In this document: piece by piece, positions 55,103-64,000 of the stretch
How the letters are laid out: each line of letters begins with the position of its first letter
Position numbering within the stretch: the first letter of the stretch is position 1
Source: Synechococcus sp. CC9616
GTDB taxonomy: Bacteria; Cyanobacteriota; Cyanobacteriia; PCC-6307; Cyanobiaceae
Assembly: GCF_000515235.1 (NCBI RefSeq)
Contig: NZ_KI911558.1
Span: forward strand, 401,490 to 465,489
DNA length: 64,000 nucleotides
Direction of reading: 5' to 3'
Program-made: the position numbers and the translations under genes
Notes under the pieces: generated by a model
What the model was told of the DNA's origin: nothing
The model's database searches: none
The model's input: the letters and a program-made list of their open reading frames with translations, nothing else

Positions 55103-55630
55103 TCACACGTCCAGCGTCTGTTGATTCCACTGCTCAGGGCTCAACTTCCCGCTGGTGTCACCTTGCTGCAGGAAGTCACGAACAACATTGACTTGCACCG
55201 CCTGGACACCGGCATCAGGGCTGAGCTGGTTGTTGAGCTGACGGGCACGGCGATCGTGATGAGTCGATAGCGCTCGCAACAGCGCTGGATCAACGCCTTC
55301 TGTCTTGGTGACCTTCACCTGCTCATGCCCATTCGGCAGGCGGATCACCTCACGCACAACACGACCACTGCGACGTTGCTCTTGGATCTCCTCGCGCATC
55401 TCACGTTCGCTGAGATTCCAGCGTTCCTCGCTGAGTGCCATCCGCTCTTCCATCGACAGCTTGTTAATGGGATGAGCCTTGGCGACCGACTTAATCATCT
55501 GCGACACACGCGCCTGCGTGATCCCAAGCTCATTGGCAATATCCCATTGCGTCAACCCGGCAATATATAACTCCCAGGCACGATTTGCGGTTTCTTGACT
55601 CTTCTTTTGAACGTTGATTGATGCAGCCAC
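55103..55630 (-). CDS. Small-terminase-like HTH protein
   Basis: Residues ~12-45 are a helix-turn-helix (AWELYIAGLTQWDIANELGITQARVSQMIK), followed by a charged coiled-coil (LSEERWNLSEREMREEIQEQ) and a flexible tail. This is the layout of phage small terminases (DNA-recognition HTH plus oligomerisation helices). It lies upstream of terL on the same strand. It could instead be a transcription regulator. Confidence 0.65.
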   Translation of the reverse strand: MAASINVQKKSQETANRAWELYIAGLTQWDIANELGITQARVSQMIKSVAKAHPINKLSMEERMALSEERWNLSEREMREEIQEQRRSGRVVREVIRLPNGHEQVKVTKTEGVDPALLRALSTHHDRRARQLNNQLSPDAGVQAVQVNVVRDFLQQGDTSGKLSPEQWNQQTLDV

Positions 55631-55639
55631 GTTAATACT

Positions 55640-55934
55640 TACTCTGAACCCTTGAAAAATTATAAGACGTTATAAGTAATCGAAGCAAAATCCCCCCATA
55701 TCGCTGCGTATGGGTAGCTGCTCCATGGTCCATACCCCCCACCCCCCTTTGTGCGTATATGAGCTAATTACCCTCTTTTTAATCATCAATACTTTTAAGG
55801 GGGGTATCCCTTGGACATAGGACCAACCCTTTTCAGCACTGAGAAAACCGCCTTGGACCACCTATGGACCGGTCCAGGACCACGTTGATTAGGTCCACGA
55901 GCTTGGTCCATCGGATCTACGCTTTGGTCCACCT
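55640..55934. other. Candidate replication origin with GGTCCA iterons
   Basis: Seven exact GGTCCA/TGGACC copies in this ~300-bp non-coding gap: 55727, then six in 55854-55931 (start points 55854, 55865, 55871, 55892, 55905, 55926), with near-copies around 55812-55825 and 55877. Next to them is an AT-rich part with TTATAAG-ACG-TTATAAG near 55660. Iterons plus an AT-rich segment beside a VapE-type helicase gene fit an origin; this is an inference. Confidence 0.55.
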
Positions 55935-57203
55935 TCAGAGGCGCTTCCATATGCGCGGGCGAGCACCTCCGTGTTGTCCCGTTCTTGGTCTTTTCAGCCC
56001 CCATCCAGCGCGTGTCATGGCGTCTTTGATGAGCATCTGATTCTTCTGCGTGGTCATGCCCGTGTCGCGCACAGCTTCCAGCAGTTCATTGGGATTAATT
56101 ATTTCTGCCCCTGCGTGTTCTTGGAGGTATCTGGCGACCGGACCCTCCAGGATGTTGTCGGCGGTGTAATCACGATTCAGGTCATCGTTTTCTACCTCGT
56201 CGGCATCGCCCAGGAACGTCTCAAAGCCGTTGAAATAATCAGCCGTTGCCTGCGCCCAGATCGCATCACGCAGAGCAGCAAGGGCCTCGGTATCGATCTT
56301 GGATGGAACGTCGCAGGGAATGATCCACCAACGGCGCTCGCCTGTGTCGTCGTAGAGGAAGTCACCACGGTTGCAAGAGCCGACAAAGATTGAAGGGCGC
56401 GGGCAAGGTGCTGCCTTAGTGGCATATGGCGGGCGGAAGTGGTCGCACTCAGTCGAGAGGAAATTCTTGAGGTGTCCGGCGTGAGTGAGTGAGGTGATGC
56501 CATCTAGCTCTCCTAGTTCCAACCCCCAGTTGGCGTGCAGCGTGAGCAAGGCGTCTTTATCGCCAATCTTTCCACGGAAGATGGCGAAGAATGGGCCGAA
56601 CAGGACACGCCAGAACGATGTTTTCTTAATGCCCTGATTGCCCTTCAGGACCAGACAGGTGTCGTGCTGACAACCGGGCTCGTAAGCGCGCTTGACGGCA
56701 GCCACAAGGGTTTTATGGAGCATGCGGTCATAGATGGTCTGCGGCCCTTCGTTATCAGCGGGGCGAAGGAACGTTGATGCCAGACGTGTGATGTCGACGC
56801 GGTCGCCGTAACGGATGGTGTCTAGGTAATTCCTGACGGGATGGAAGGCGTCTTCCTGCGCCGCTGCCGCTAGGGCATCTCTGGCATCGCGTTTGTTGAC
56901 GTCATATCCCCGCTGTTGGATTGGGATGTAGATGCACTCTTGTTCGTGTGAAGAGAGGGTGATGCCATTGATCTCCACGTCTTGTGACATGAGGTTCCAG
57001 CGAATTAACCCGTCATGGATCGGGTCTTGCATGACGGTGGTGAACATCGTTGTGAGATCACCAGCGCGGATTGCAGTGCGCTTGCCCTTTTCGTTGATGC
57101 CAGAGGGGAGAGTGCTAGCGAGCAGATGAACAGGTTTATTGGGGGTATTGAGCTGATGCCCGTTCGGGGAGAAGGCTGAGGCAATTTCTGTTGGCCAATC
57201 CAT
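55935..57203 (-). CDS. VapE-type helicase/primase-associated ATPase
   Basis: GNQGIKKTS is a P-loop; LELGELD is the Walker B; VGSCNRGDFLYDDTGERRWW is the signature of virulence-associated E proteins, which replicate phage satellites. About 422 aa from ATG 57203, whose ATGA overlaps the stop of the upstream zinc-finger gene. The N-terminal part shows no clear primase motif; that activity is probably in the upstream gene. Confidence 0.88.
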   Translation of the reverse strand: MDWPTEIASAFSPNGHQLNTPNKPVHLLASTLPSGINEKGKRTAIRAGDLTTMFTTVMQDPIHDGLIRWNLMSQDVEINGITLSSHEQECIYIPIQQRGYDVNKRDARDALAAAAQEDAFHPVRNYLDTIRYGDRVDITRLASTFLRPADNEGPQTIYDRMLHKTLVAAVKRAYEPGCQHDTCLVLKGNQGIKKTSFWRVLFGPFFAIFRGKIGDKDALLTLHANWGLELGELDGITSLTHAGHLKNFLSTECDHFRPPYATKAAPCPRPSIFVGSCNRGDFLYDDTGERRWWIIPCDVPSKIDTEALAALRDAIWAQATADYFNGFETFLGDADEVENDDLNRDYTADNILEGPVARYLQEHAGAEIINPNELLEAVRDTGMTTQKNQMLIKDAMTRAGWGLKRPRTGQHGGARPRIWKRL

Positions 57204-57805
57204 CAGAGACCCTCCGCCATGGCACGAACAGCCGCGGGGCAAGGAGTGCCGAGGTTGTTTTGTTGGAACTGGCGCAGATCCTCGACTTGATAGGCGATGG
57301 ATTTGATCTGAGCTTCAACGCGAAGGCGATGCAGCTGTGCGAGATCTTCGTGATCCCGCCAGATCGTTTTGAGGTGAGGTTTGAGGGCTGCTGCTTTGAC
57401 CTGAGCGTCTGTTATGGCTACGCAGGCGGAATGCAATTCGTCAGGCGTTGCCGTGTAGAAGTCAGGGGCATCCCATGCAGCGTCAAAGGCGTTGTGGAAC
57501 TGATCGAGGATGTGAGCCCATTGAGAGCGTTTGGTTTGGCGTGAGAGAAGTTCTTGCGCAGTGTTGGGGGTGGCCGGCTTCGGCCACCGATCCCGTTCAC
57601 GGTCTGGCTTGAAGACAGCAGCTGAACCGCTGAATCCACCGTTGTGGTGGATGAATGCCCATTGCTGCCCCGCGATGGTGAGGGTGTCACCAGGGCGCAT
57701 GTCCGTGCCGGTGTGACAAAGGATGGTTGTGTCCGACCACCGGCAATCTGCGTCTTTCGTCCTGCTGCATACGGGGCAGGGGTGATTGCGTCCGGAAGTT
57801 TTCAC
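57203..57805 (-). CDS. Zinc-finger primase-like protein
   Basis: The N-terminus GRNHPCPVCSRTKDADCRW then LCHTG is a CHC2/primase-type zinc ribbon, as in phage and satellite primases. The remainder (~150 residues) is helical without a TOPRIM core, so it may be only the DNA-binding part of a split primase working with the VapE-type ATPase. GTG at 57805 overlaps the previous stop (GTGA). 200 aa. Confidence 0.7.
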   Translation of the reverse strand: MKTSGRNHPCPVCSRTKDADCRWSDTTILCHTGTDMRPGDTLTIAGQQWAFIHHNGGFSGSAAVFKPDRERDRWPKPATPNTAQELLSRQTKRSQWAHILDQFHNAFDAAWDAPDFYTATPDELHSACVAITDAQVKAAALKPHLKTIWRDHEDLAQLHRLRVEAQIKSIAYQVEDLRQFQQNNLGTPCPAAVRAMAEGL

Positions 57806-58050
57806 TCTCCCGCCTCCCAAATATCAATCTGTTGGGTGAAAGTTGTGTCGCGTTGCTTGGCGATTCGTGCGATGGCGCACATCAATGCCGCTAGCTGTTG
57901 ATCTGCTTTTACGTCTGCCTGAAAGTCGTGTTCTGGCGGGACAGGCAGCGGCTGGGCGTAATGCGGGGCAGAAGCCAAGCGTCGTGCAGCGGCTTCTGTC
58001 ATTGATTGGACTTTGTCGGAGGAAAGCCGACCTTTAGTAGAGTTGTTCAT
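57802..58050 (-). CDS. Small helical protein of the replication operon
   Basis: An 82-residue product starting MNNSTKGRLSSDKVQ, with a helical C-terminal half (ADQQLAALMCAIARIAKQRD). Overlaps the zinc-finger gene by GTGA. No known family. Confidence 0.6.
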   Translation of the reverse strand: MNNSTKGRLSSDKVQSMTEAAARRLASAPHYAQPLPVPPEHDFQADVKADQQLAALMCAIARIAKQRDTTFTQQIDIWEAGE

Positions 58051-58093
58051 GTGAAAGCTTGTTTTCCTGAGGCGGTGTGGTGACCGCCTTTTT

Positions 58094-58306
58094 TTATGGG
58101 GCGACGAAGGCGCTCTGGCCGCGTTTTTCCATGTATTCAGCGATTGCGTGCCGGATCACAGTTGACTGGCTGACGCGATGCTCATGGGCAAACTCTTCAA
58201 CACTGGCTTGCATCGGGATTGTTGCTTTAAAGCCAATGAAGAGGCGACGTGCTGGGCCGTTTTGAGTTTCGTGTTTCGAGAACTCTTTCGGGTTCACGGA
58301 AGTCAT
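58094..58306 (-). CDS. Ribbon-helix-helix (CopG-like) regulator
   Basis: From ATG 58306: a polar start, RRLFIGFKATIPMQASVEEF and VSQSTVIRHAIAEYMEKRG, the strand-helix-helix of the CopG/Arc family. About 70 aa. Likely a transcriptional repressor or copy-control protein of the element. A frame from 58369 adds a tail that does not look coding. Confidence 0.7.
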   Translation of the reverse strand: MTSVNPKEFSKHETQNGPARRLFIGFKATIPMQASVEEFAHEHRVSQSTVIRHAIAEYMEKRGQSAFVAP

Positions 58307-58457
58307 AAGAGAATTGAATAAATAAAGACTAGAGGACAAATGAGTGCCGTCTAGGTGCCAGAAATCCACTGCCTATGCCTCCTGATAGCTGATAACAACT
58401 GGTGACATCTAGTGACAAAGATTTAACTATTTTTTGGGTGATTTTACCTACCCGTTA

Positions 58458-58664
58458 CTAACTTTTTTGAGAAAGTTTTGCGAGGTATTGATCCAGGGCA
58501 GTGCCGTATTCCTGCGCCTTCTGGAAGCAGTCATCAGCGAGATTGTTTTGCTGGTGATGCCCCCAGTACGCGGCTCTGAGCGATTCCCAGTGCTCCCCGG
58601 TTGAGAGCACAGAGGCTGTGTCTTCTTTGGATGCCATGACGACGTTGCGGATTGGATTAGCCAT
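58458..58664 (-). CDS. Small hypothetical protein of the element
   Basis: A 68-residue helical product. ATG 58664 shares its A with the upstream stop (TAATG), so translation is coupled. Ends with a Lys/Gln-rich tail. Function unknown. Confidence 0.55.
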   Translation of the reverse strand: MANPIRNVVMASKEDTASVLSTGEHWESLRAAYWGHHQQNNLADDCFQKAQEYGTALDQYLAKLSQKS

Positions 58665-58933
58665 TAGTTCTTCCTTGCATTGCCATTAGGGAACATCACG
58701 CGAGCGCCATTAGTCAGTGCCGTTTCCAGCGCGGCTTCGGCACCAGGGCGACCATCTAGCCAGTCATTCATGAGTTGATTCACTTCCTGCTCAGTGGAGC
58801 CAGCAAGGAACAACATCATTCGGGCGTTGGCCTTTGCCTGGTCTCCGCCGTCGCTTGTTTCGGCGGGCTCCTGAATGGTTGCCATGACCCATTTCGCAAA
58901 GCCTTGATGGCTCAAAAGAATGCGATCAGCCAT
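58664..58933 (-). CDS. Small hypothetical protein of the element
   Basis: An 89-residue product, acidic and helical (KANARMMLFLAGSTEQEVNQ). Overlaps the 35-residue ORF upstream by 8 bp and the next gene by one base. Function unknown. Confidence 0.58.
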   Translation of the reverse strand: MADRILLSHQGFAKWVMATIQEPAETSDGGDQAKANARMMLFLAGSTEQEVNQLMNDWLDGRPGAEAALETALTNGARVMFPNGNARKN

Positions 58934-59033
58934 CGGTGCCCTCCGATTGGTGGAAATGACGCCAAGCCTGCGGATGCAGCAGGCTCGTCCCGGCCATCAC
59001 GACAGCAACGGTGCAAAGGATTGAATCGGTCAT
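58926..59033 (-). CDS. 35-residue hydrophobic peptide in the coupled operon
   Basis: ATG 59033 overlaps the stop of the AlpA-like gene (ATGA), and the stop lies inside the start of the next gene. The product begins MTDSILCTVAVVMAGTSLL, probably a short membrane helix. Support comes from the overlaps on both sides. Confidence 0.5.
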   Translation of the reverse strand: MTDSILCTVAVVMAGTSLLHPQAWRHFHQSEGTDG

Positions 59034-59344
59034 GAGCCCTGCACCTCACTAATGAGTTGATCCATGCCGTCTTCGCCGTAAACCTCAATGGCAGCGTTGC
59101 GAGCTTTCTTCAGGTCTTCACGGCGCTGCAGTTCTGCAGCCACCATTTCCTTGGTGCGCTTCGCCAGTGATTTACGGATTGCCGGGATGTTGTAAACAAC
59201 AGGACCACCAGCAGTACCAGTGGCAAAGATGAAGTGATCACCAGGCGTGAGCCTGCCGTCACGACGCATTAAACGAAGGGTGTTGCGTGCAATCGCCAGA
59301 AGCTCTGCAGCCTCGGGCTCATGCACCCATTCGGGCGTATTCAT
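59030..59344 (-). CDS. AlpA/excisionase-like HTH protein
   Basis: EPEAAELLAIARNTLRLMRRDGRLTPGDHFIFA is a MerR/excisionase-type winged helix (usually VSRxTIxRWxxxGxxP). The C-terminal half is a charged helix. 104 aa. Excisionase-like proteins control integrase direction or operon expression in such elements. ATGA coupling to the next ORF. Confidence 0.72.
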   Translation of the reverse strand: MNTPEWVHEPEAAELLAIARNTLRLMRRDGRLTPGDHFIFATGTAGGPVVYNIPAIRKSLAKRTKEMVAAELQRREDLKKARNAAIEVYGEDGMDQLISEVQGS

Positions 59345-59376
59345 TAGGAGGAAGTCGGAGGTTTACTCCGCGTCCC

Positions 59377-59646
59377 TCAGTTGCTCTGACTTTCTGGCAG
59401 CCAGCAACGCGTTGCACGTTGAAGCTGTGCCCAGTTATTCCGTTGCTCACACTTGCGGCGCTTGACCACGGAGGCCAGTGCCTCTTTAGGGCTCATGCCA
59501 TGCGACTCATCAATGCGCTGAGCGTTGTCGGCAACAGCCTGACGAGAGGCATCAGCCTTGGGCTGACGGGCGTCTGCAAGTTGAGTTGACGAGATGAGGT
59601 TGCCGCGATGATGCAGCTTCCTGACTCGCTCGGTGGCGGAAGTCAT
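59377..59646 (-). CDS. Small hypothetical protein near the right end
   Basis: An 89-residue product; Lys/Arg and Gln/Ala-rich, with VADNAQRIDESHGMSPKEAL and a basic KRRKCEQRNNWAQLQRATR. Could bind nucleic acid. First gene of the leftward chain from the tRNA-proximal end. Confidence 0.5.
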   Translation of the reverse strand: MTSATERVRKLHHRGNLISSTQLADARQPKADASRQAVADNAQRIDESHGMSPKEALASVVKRRKCEQRNNWAQLQRATRCWLPESQSN

Positions 59647-59827
59647 CGACTGAGGTTCTGCGGTTTCCTCCCCGTCAGATCCAGGCGTTTCACGTCAGCT
59701 CGGGGAAAGCCGCTTCACCCCCACGGGAGAAGGTTTGACGTGTCCGACCTCTGAATCTGTTGTTGAGTCAATGCTGTTACGCAGGCGAAATGCTGTCAAC
59801 AGGTACCAACGGCTATCAACAAAAGTC

Positions 59828-59876
59828 GTGCGAAAGGCCAATAAAAAACCCCGATGCTTTCGCACCGGGTTCGCAC
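59828..59876. promoter_or_regulatory. Candidate right integrase arm sites
   Basis: GTGCGAAA at 59828-59835 (inverted), TTTCGCAC at 59858-59865 and a near-copy GTTCGCAC at 59869-59876. The octamer is that found at 46817 and 46828. The distance from the tRNA edge is 32-80 bp. Confidence 0.5.
59843..59868 (-). terminator. Terminator-like hairpin after tRNA-Pro
   Basis: Read leftward: CCCGGTGC-GAAA-GCATCGGGG with one mismatch, then six T. About 40 bp beyond the 3' end of tRNA-Pro, in position to end its transcript. Confidence 0.6.
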
Positions 59877-59907
59877 AACCGATTTGGGAAATCGCTCAGA
59901 TTGCAGT

Positions 59908-59980
59908 CGGGGAGACAGGATTTGAACCTGCGGCATCTTGCTCCCAAAGCAAGCGCGCTACCAAACTGCGCCACTCCCCG
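59908..59980 (-). tRNA. tRNA-Pro (anticodon UGG)
   Basis: The 73-base cloverleaf reads 5' CGGGGAGTGGCGCAG ... 3' CTCCCCG. Acceptor stem CGGGGAG/CTCCCCG has seven pairs, D arm GCGC/GCGC, anticodon arm CTTGC-TTTGGGA-GCAAG with TGG anticodon, and T arm CAGG-TTCAAAT-CCTG. No CCA is encoded. The 3' half is repeated at 46667-46711. Confidence 0.95.
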
Positions 59981-60291
59981 GCGCTTTTCCACTTTACGGC
60001 GTCGTGGGTGCTGGCTCAGCTCTGTTGTCTGGAGATTGTGTTCTCAACTGAGTCGTGCCTCGGGATTCATGACTGCACCAGCCCAGTACGAAGCTTGTTT
60101 CGTCCTGGACTTGCCTCGCTTTCAATCTTGAATTCTGTCTTGGCACGGCGAGCGTGAGCTCTGCTTTTCGTTGTTGACTCAAGTTCTTTCTTTTGTGTGC
60201 TGTTGAGTGCTGTTCTCCGTGGCTGTCATTTGTAGTACAGATACCCCTTCCATTGCTTGATTTAGGTTTGATCATGTCGACTGGCTAATCA

Positions 60292-60660
60292 ATGAACTTC
60301 TCCGTTTCAATGGCTTCAGCAGCTCTGGTCAGTCTTTCTTGTCTGTTCCCGGCTTTTTCTAGGGCCAGTACCTCTGTAGCGGTTGATTCGTGGTTGCTCA
60401 AATATGCAGCTGATGCGTGTATTAATGACGCAATGAGGGCTGCTAATCAAGTTGGATTCACGATTAATCAAGAGGTTATCAAATATGGTCCAAGGAATCA
60501 GAATTGTATTCTTTATGCTTCGTCCATTGATGGTCCCTATAGTATGGCATTTGCATGTGAGGAGTCTGATAGAACCGTCGGGCTTGCGATGAGCGGCTTG
60601 AATAATGACATGACTTTTCAGATGTATCAGGCGGTTCTAAAGGCCTACGAATCACTTTAG
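60292..60660 (+). CDS. Secreted small Cys-containing protein
   Basis: A 122-residue product with a signal peptide (residues 1-25, cleaved near FSRAS). The mature part has ADACIND, NQNCILY and AFACEE, so three Cys, and a helical C-terminus (FQMYQAVLKAYESL). The first gene outside the element on the tRNA side. Function unknown. Confidence 0.68.
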   Translation: MNFSVSMASAALVSLSCLFPAFSRASTSVAVDSWLLKYAADACINDAMRAANQVGFTINQEVIKYGPRNQNCILYASSIDGPYSMAFACEESDRTVGLAMSGLNNDMTFQMYQAVLKAYESL

Positions 60661-61035
60661 GTTTGATCGAATCGATCGAATGTTCAGCCTGCTATCGCTG
60701 GTTTTATGTGGGCGGAGTCGCTGATTTATTGTTTTGATATTTAAAATCGAGCTCCTGTTCCTGTGTGCTGCTGTTTTCTTGTTATTGCTTGTTGATGTCC
60801 TTTTGTTGATATTGTGCTGTAACGCTGCATTGTTCAATGAGTGTTTGATCAGGATTGATCGATGCTGATGGCCACTCCTTCATTGTTCTCCAACAGTGGA
60901 AACATGGTAATGGAAGGACGTTTGGTTTGACTGCAAATGCGGCTGCTTGGTTGACATTTTTTGGCCTTTGCTCTGTGAAGGAATGCCTGATCACAAAGCA
61001 TCCTGTGCATGCCATCGCCTGTTGAGGTGACTTTT
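60661..61035. other. Intergenic region
   Basis: Frames at 60652-60837 and 60782-61015 (-) have no support. No terminator seen. Lies between two genes that converge. Confidence 0.4.
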
Positions 61036-62205
61036 TTAGATCACCGGCTTGGACATTGAATGGCTGGCGGCCAATTGTTCAGCAAGAGCCATACTGCTGA
61101 GCAGGGCACCTTCAGCGCGTCCAAATCCCGGGCCTTCGATCCAGTCCCCGCAGAATCCAATTCCGCTTGCAGGGCACCATTGCAAATCTTCAGGCAGCGG
61201 ATGGTCCATGGGCTGTGCGGCTCCCCAGCGCATCATTCCCAGCGATAAAGGTTTCAGGTCATCGCCTGGTATCCCACTTAATCCGGGAATCTGTCTGATC
61301 AGGTCAGGTAAGAGAAGCCTGATTCTCTCTTCCTGCTTTGCCATTAAGCCTGGCTGCCGATCAGGTGTGATCGTGCTGCCGTCATCAAGGCCGTGCACCA
61401 CAACTCCCAACACTGAGCCTGGTTGTTCCTGAAACACAAGGCGTTCCACTTGCCAACGTTCCTTGGCTTTCGGTGTCAGCCAGATCTGGCGCGGAAGCTT
61501 CTGATCTCCCAGGCCTTTGATCTCCAGCATCAGGTTCCAGCGAATCGATGCGCTGCTGTTCTCCAGAACGTCCAACGCCGCATCCAGCCGGGGATCATCA
61601 CCGATTGGAACAGCCTCTCTCAGAGGTATATCCGGCCAGGCCAGCATGGACAGGGATCGTGGATGGGCCAGCAGAGTGCCGCTCAACACCAATTGTTTTG
61701 CCATCAGCACGACAGCGCCCTGTTCGTCGCTGAGCTCCCATCCCGAGCTGGTTTTTTTCAGCCTGCGGATCCGACATCCATACAGCCTCTTCAGGCGCGA
61801 AGAAGCCTGCTCCAGCAAGCCTTCACAGACGCTGGCCATCGTCGGGTGACCGCGTAGCCATTCGCCTTCCAGCAGCTTCTCCTCCGGGACCTCAACCAGC
61901 CGGCCGTTGTGATCAAGGCCCTTGAAAAGTCCCCACTCACGTTTGAGCGTTCCACTGGCGCGTAGTGGAGCCAAGATCGCTTCAACACCCGAATTGCCTG
62001 GAGCTCTGACGTTGAATCCAGGCGCTCCATGATCGAGCCTCCAGGTTTGATCGTCCCGCCGCCGGCGTGTCGCCGTTCGTCCTCCCGGGCCCCTTCCAGC
62101 CTCCACCACGGCCATTGAGCCCTGAACCCCCAGCTGATGCAGTCGCGCCAGCAAGCTGCAGCCCGACAGGCCAGCCCCGATCACGACGAGATCAACCACC
62201 TTCAT
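61036..62205 (-). CDS. FAD-dependent oxidoreductase, renalase-like
   Basis: VVIGAGLSGCSLLARL with GRGPGGRTATRRR is the FAD-binding Rossmann motif plus the GG doublet of the amine-oxidase/renalase group. LDHGAPGF follows as in that family, and the C-terminal GIGFCGDWIEGPGFGRAEGALLSSMALA binds the FAD again. 389 aa, soluble. Substrate unknown. Confidence 0.85.
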   Translation of the reverse strand: MKVVDLVVIGAGLSGCSLLARLHQLGVQGSMAVVEAGRGPGGRTATRRRRDDQTWRLDHGAPGFNVRAPGNSGVEAILAPLRASGTLKREWGLFKGLDHNGRLVEVPEEKLLEGEWLRGHPTMASVCEGLLEQASSRLKRLYGCRIRRLKKTSSGWELSDEQGAVVLMAKQLVLSGTLLAHPRSLSMLAWPDIPLREAVPIGDDPRLDAALDVLENSSASIRWNLMLEIKGLGDQKLPRQIWLTPKAKERWQVERLVFQEQPGSVLGVVVHGLDDGSTITPDRQPGLMAKQEERIRLLLPDLIRQIPGLSGIPGDDLKPLSLGMMRWGAAQPMDHPLPEDLQWCPASGIGFCGDWIEGPGFGRAEGALLSSMALAEQLAASHSMSKPVI

Positions 62206-62208
62206 TGA

Positions 62209-64000
<1,792 letters not shown>

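Larger units (their letters stand above)
46667..59980. mobile_element. tRNA-Pro-integrated, phage-satellite-like element
   Basis: Bounded by a 45-bp partial copy of tRNA-Pro (46667-46711) and the intact tRNA-Pro (59908-59980). It contains a tyrosine integrase adjacent to the left boundary, TerL, a TerS-like protein, a VapE-type helicase, a zinc-finger primase-like protein, an iteron-like cluster, and AlpA/RHH-type regulators. No structural phage genes are seen. About 13.2 kb, in the size range of phage satellites. Tycheposons of Prochlorococcus are a known comparison (tRNA sites, tyrosine recombinase, some carrying packaging genes); membership here is an inference. Confidence 0.8.

Noticed and set aside
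55670-56004. Two minus frames over the GGTCCA cluster
   Set aside because: Low-complexity products created by the repeated hexamer and C runs; no start support.
46667-59980. Complete prophage
   Set aside because: No portal, capsid, tail or lysis gene is seen in 13 kb, although integrase, terminase and replication genes are present.

Overview
The window looks like the chromosome of a marine picocyanobacterium, most likely Synechococcus. This is inferred from gene content: a glucosylglycerol-phosphate phosphatase for osmolyte synthesis, a pheophorbide-oxygenase-like Rieske protein, two DUF3721 genes, a SepF-like protein, an ArsS-type radical SAM enzyme, catalase-peroxidase at the right edge, and many very small hypothetical genes. 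No rRNA gene or taxonomic marker is present, so the assignment is not proven.

Layout. 0-4 kb is AT-rich and gene-poor: a histidine-rich fragment, an RTX/DUF192 fusion and a GNAT-like protein. 4.1-31.5 kb is a dense, higher-GC core: alkB, an SGNH hydrolase, metA-metY (predicted to make homocysteine through O-acetylhomoserine), a lytic transglycosylase, a DOMON/kinase-like pair, a GST, a Rieske oxygenase, an MBL hydrolase, stpA, arsS, a Fur-family regulator, a LuxR-type regulator, a phosphodiesterase, 2OG oxygenases, a PPOX protein and an HDAC-family protein. Two core genes look interrupted: the MBL gene by a frameshift in a G run, and a polytopic membrane protein by an in-frame TAG. 32-46 kb is an accessory region of very small genes, many encoding short secreted or one-helix proteins of unknown function.

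46.67-59.98 kb is the most notable region. An intact tRNA-Pro (UGG) lies at its right end and a 45-bp copy of the 3' part of that tRNA lies at its left end, next to a tyrosine integrase. Between them are a large terminase, a small-terminase-like HTH protein, a VapE-type helicase, a zinc-finger primase-like protein and a chain of overlapping small regulatory-type genes. No portal, capsid or tail gene is seen. A tight cluster of GGTCCA hexamers beside the VapE gene is a candidate replication origin, and TTTCGCAC motifs at both ends are candidate integrase arm sites. I read this as a phage-satellite-like or tycheposon-like integrative element.

A second layer of structure overlies the element. 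At least eight copies of one short terminator-like hairpin, all in the same orientation, bracket single genes between 43.9 and 52.7 kb. Paralogous cassettes (TPR protein, pentapeptide protein, and a small ORF that shares no bracketing hairpins) occur once inside the element and once just outside it, suggesting that older insertions at the same site left remnants behind.
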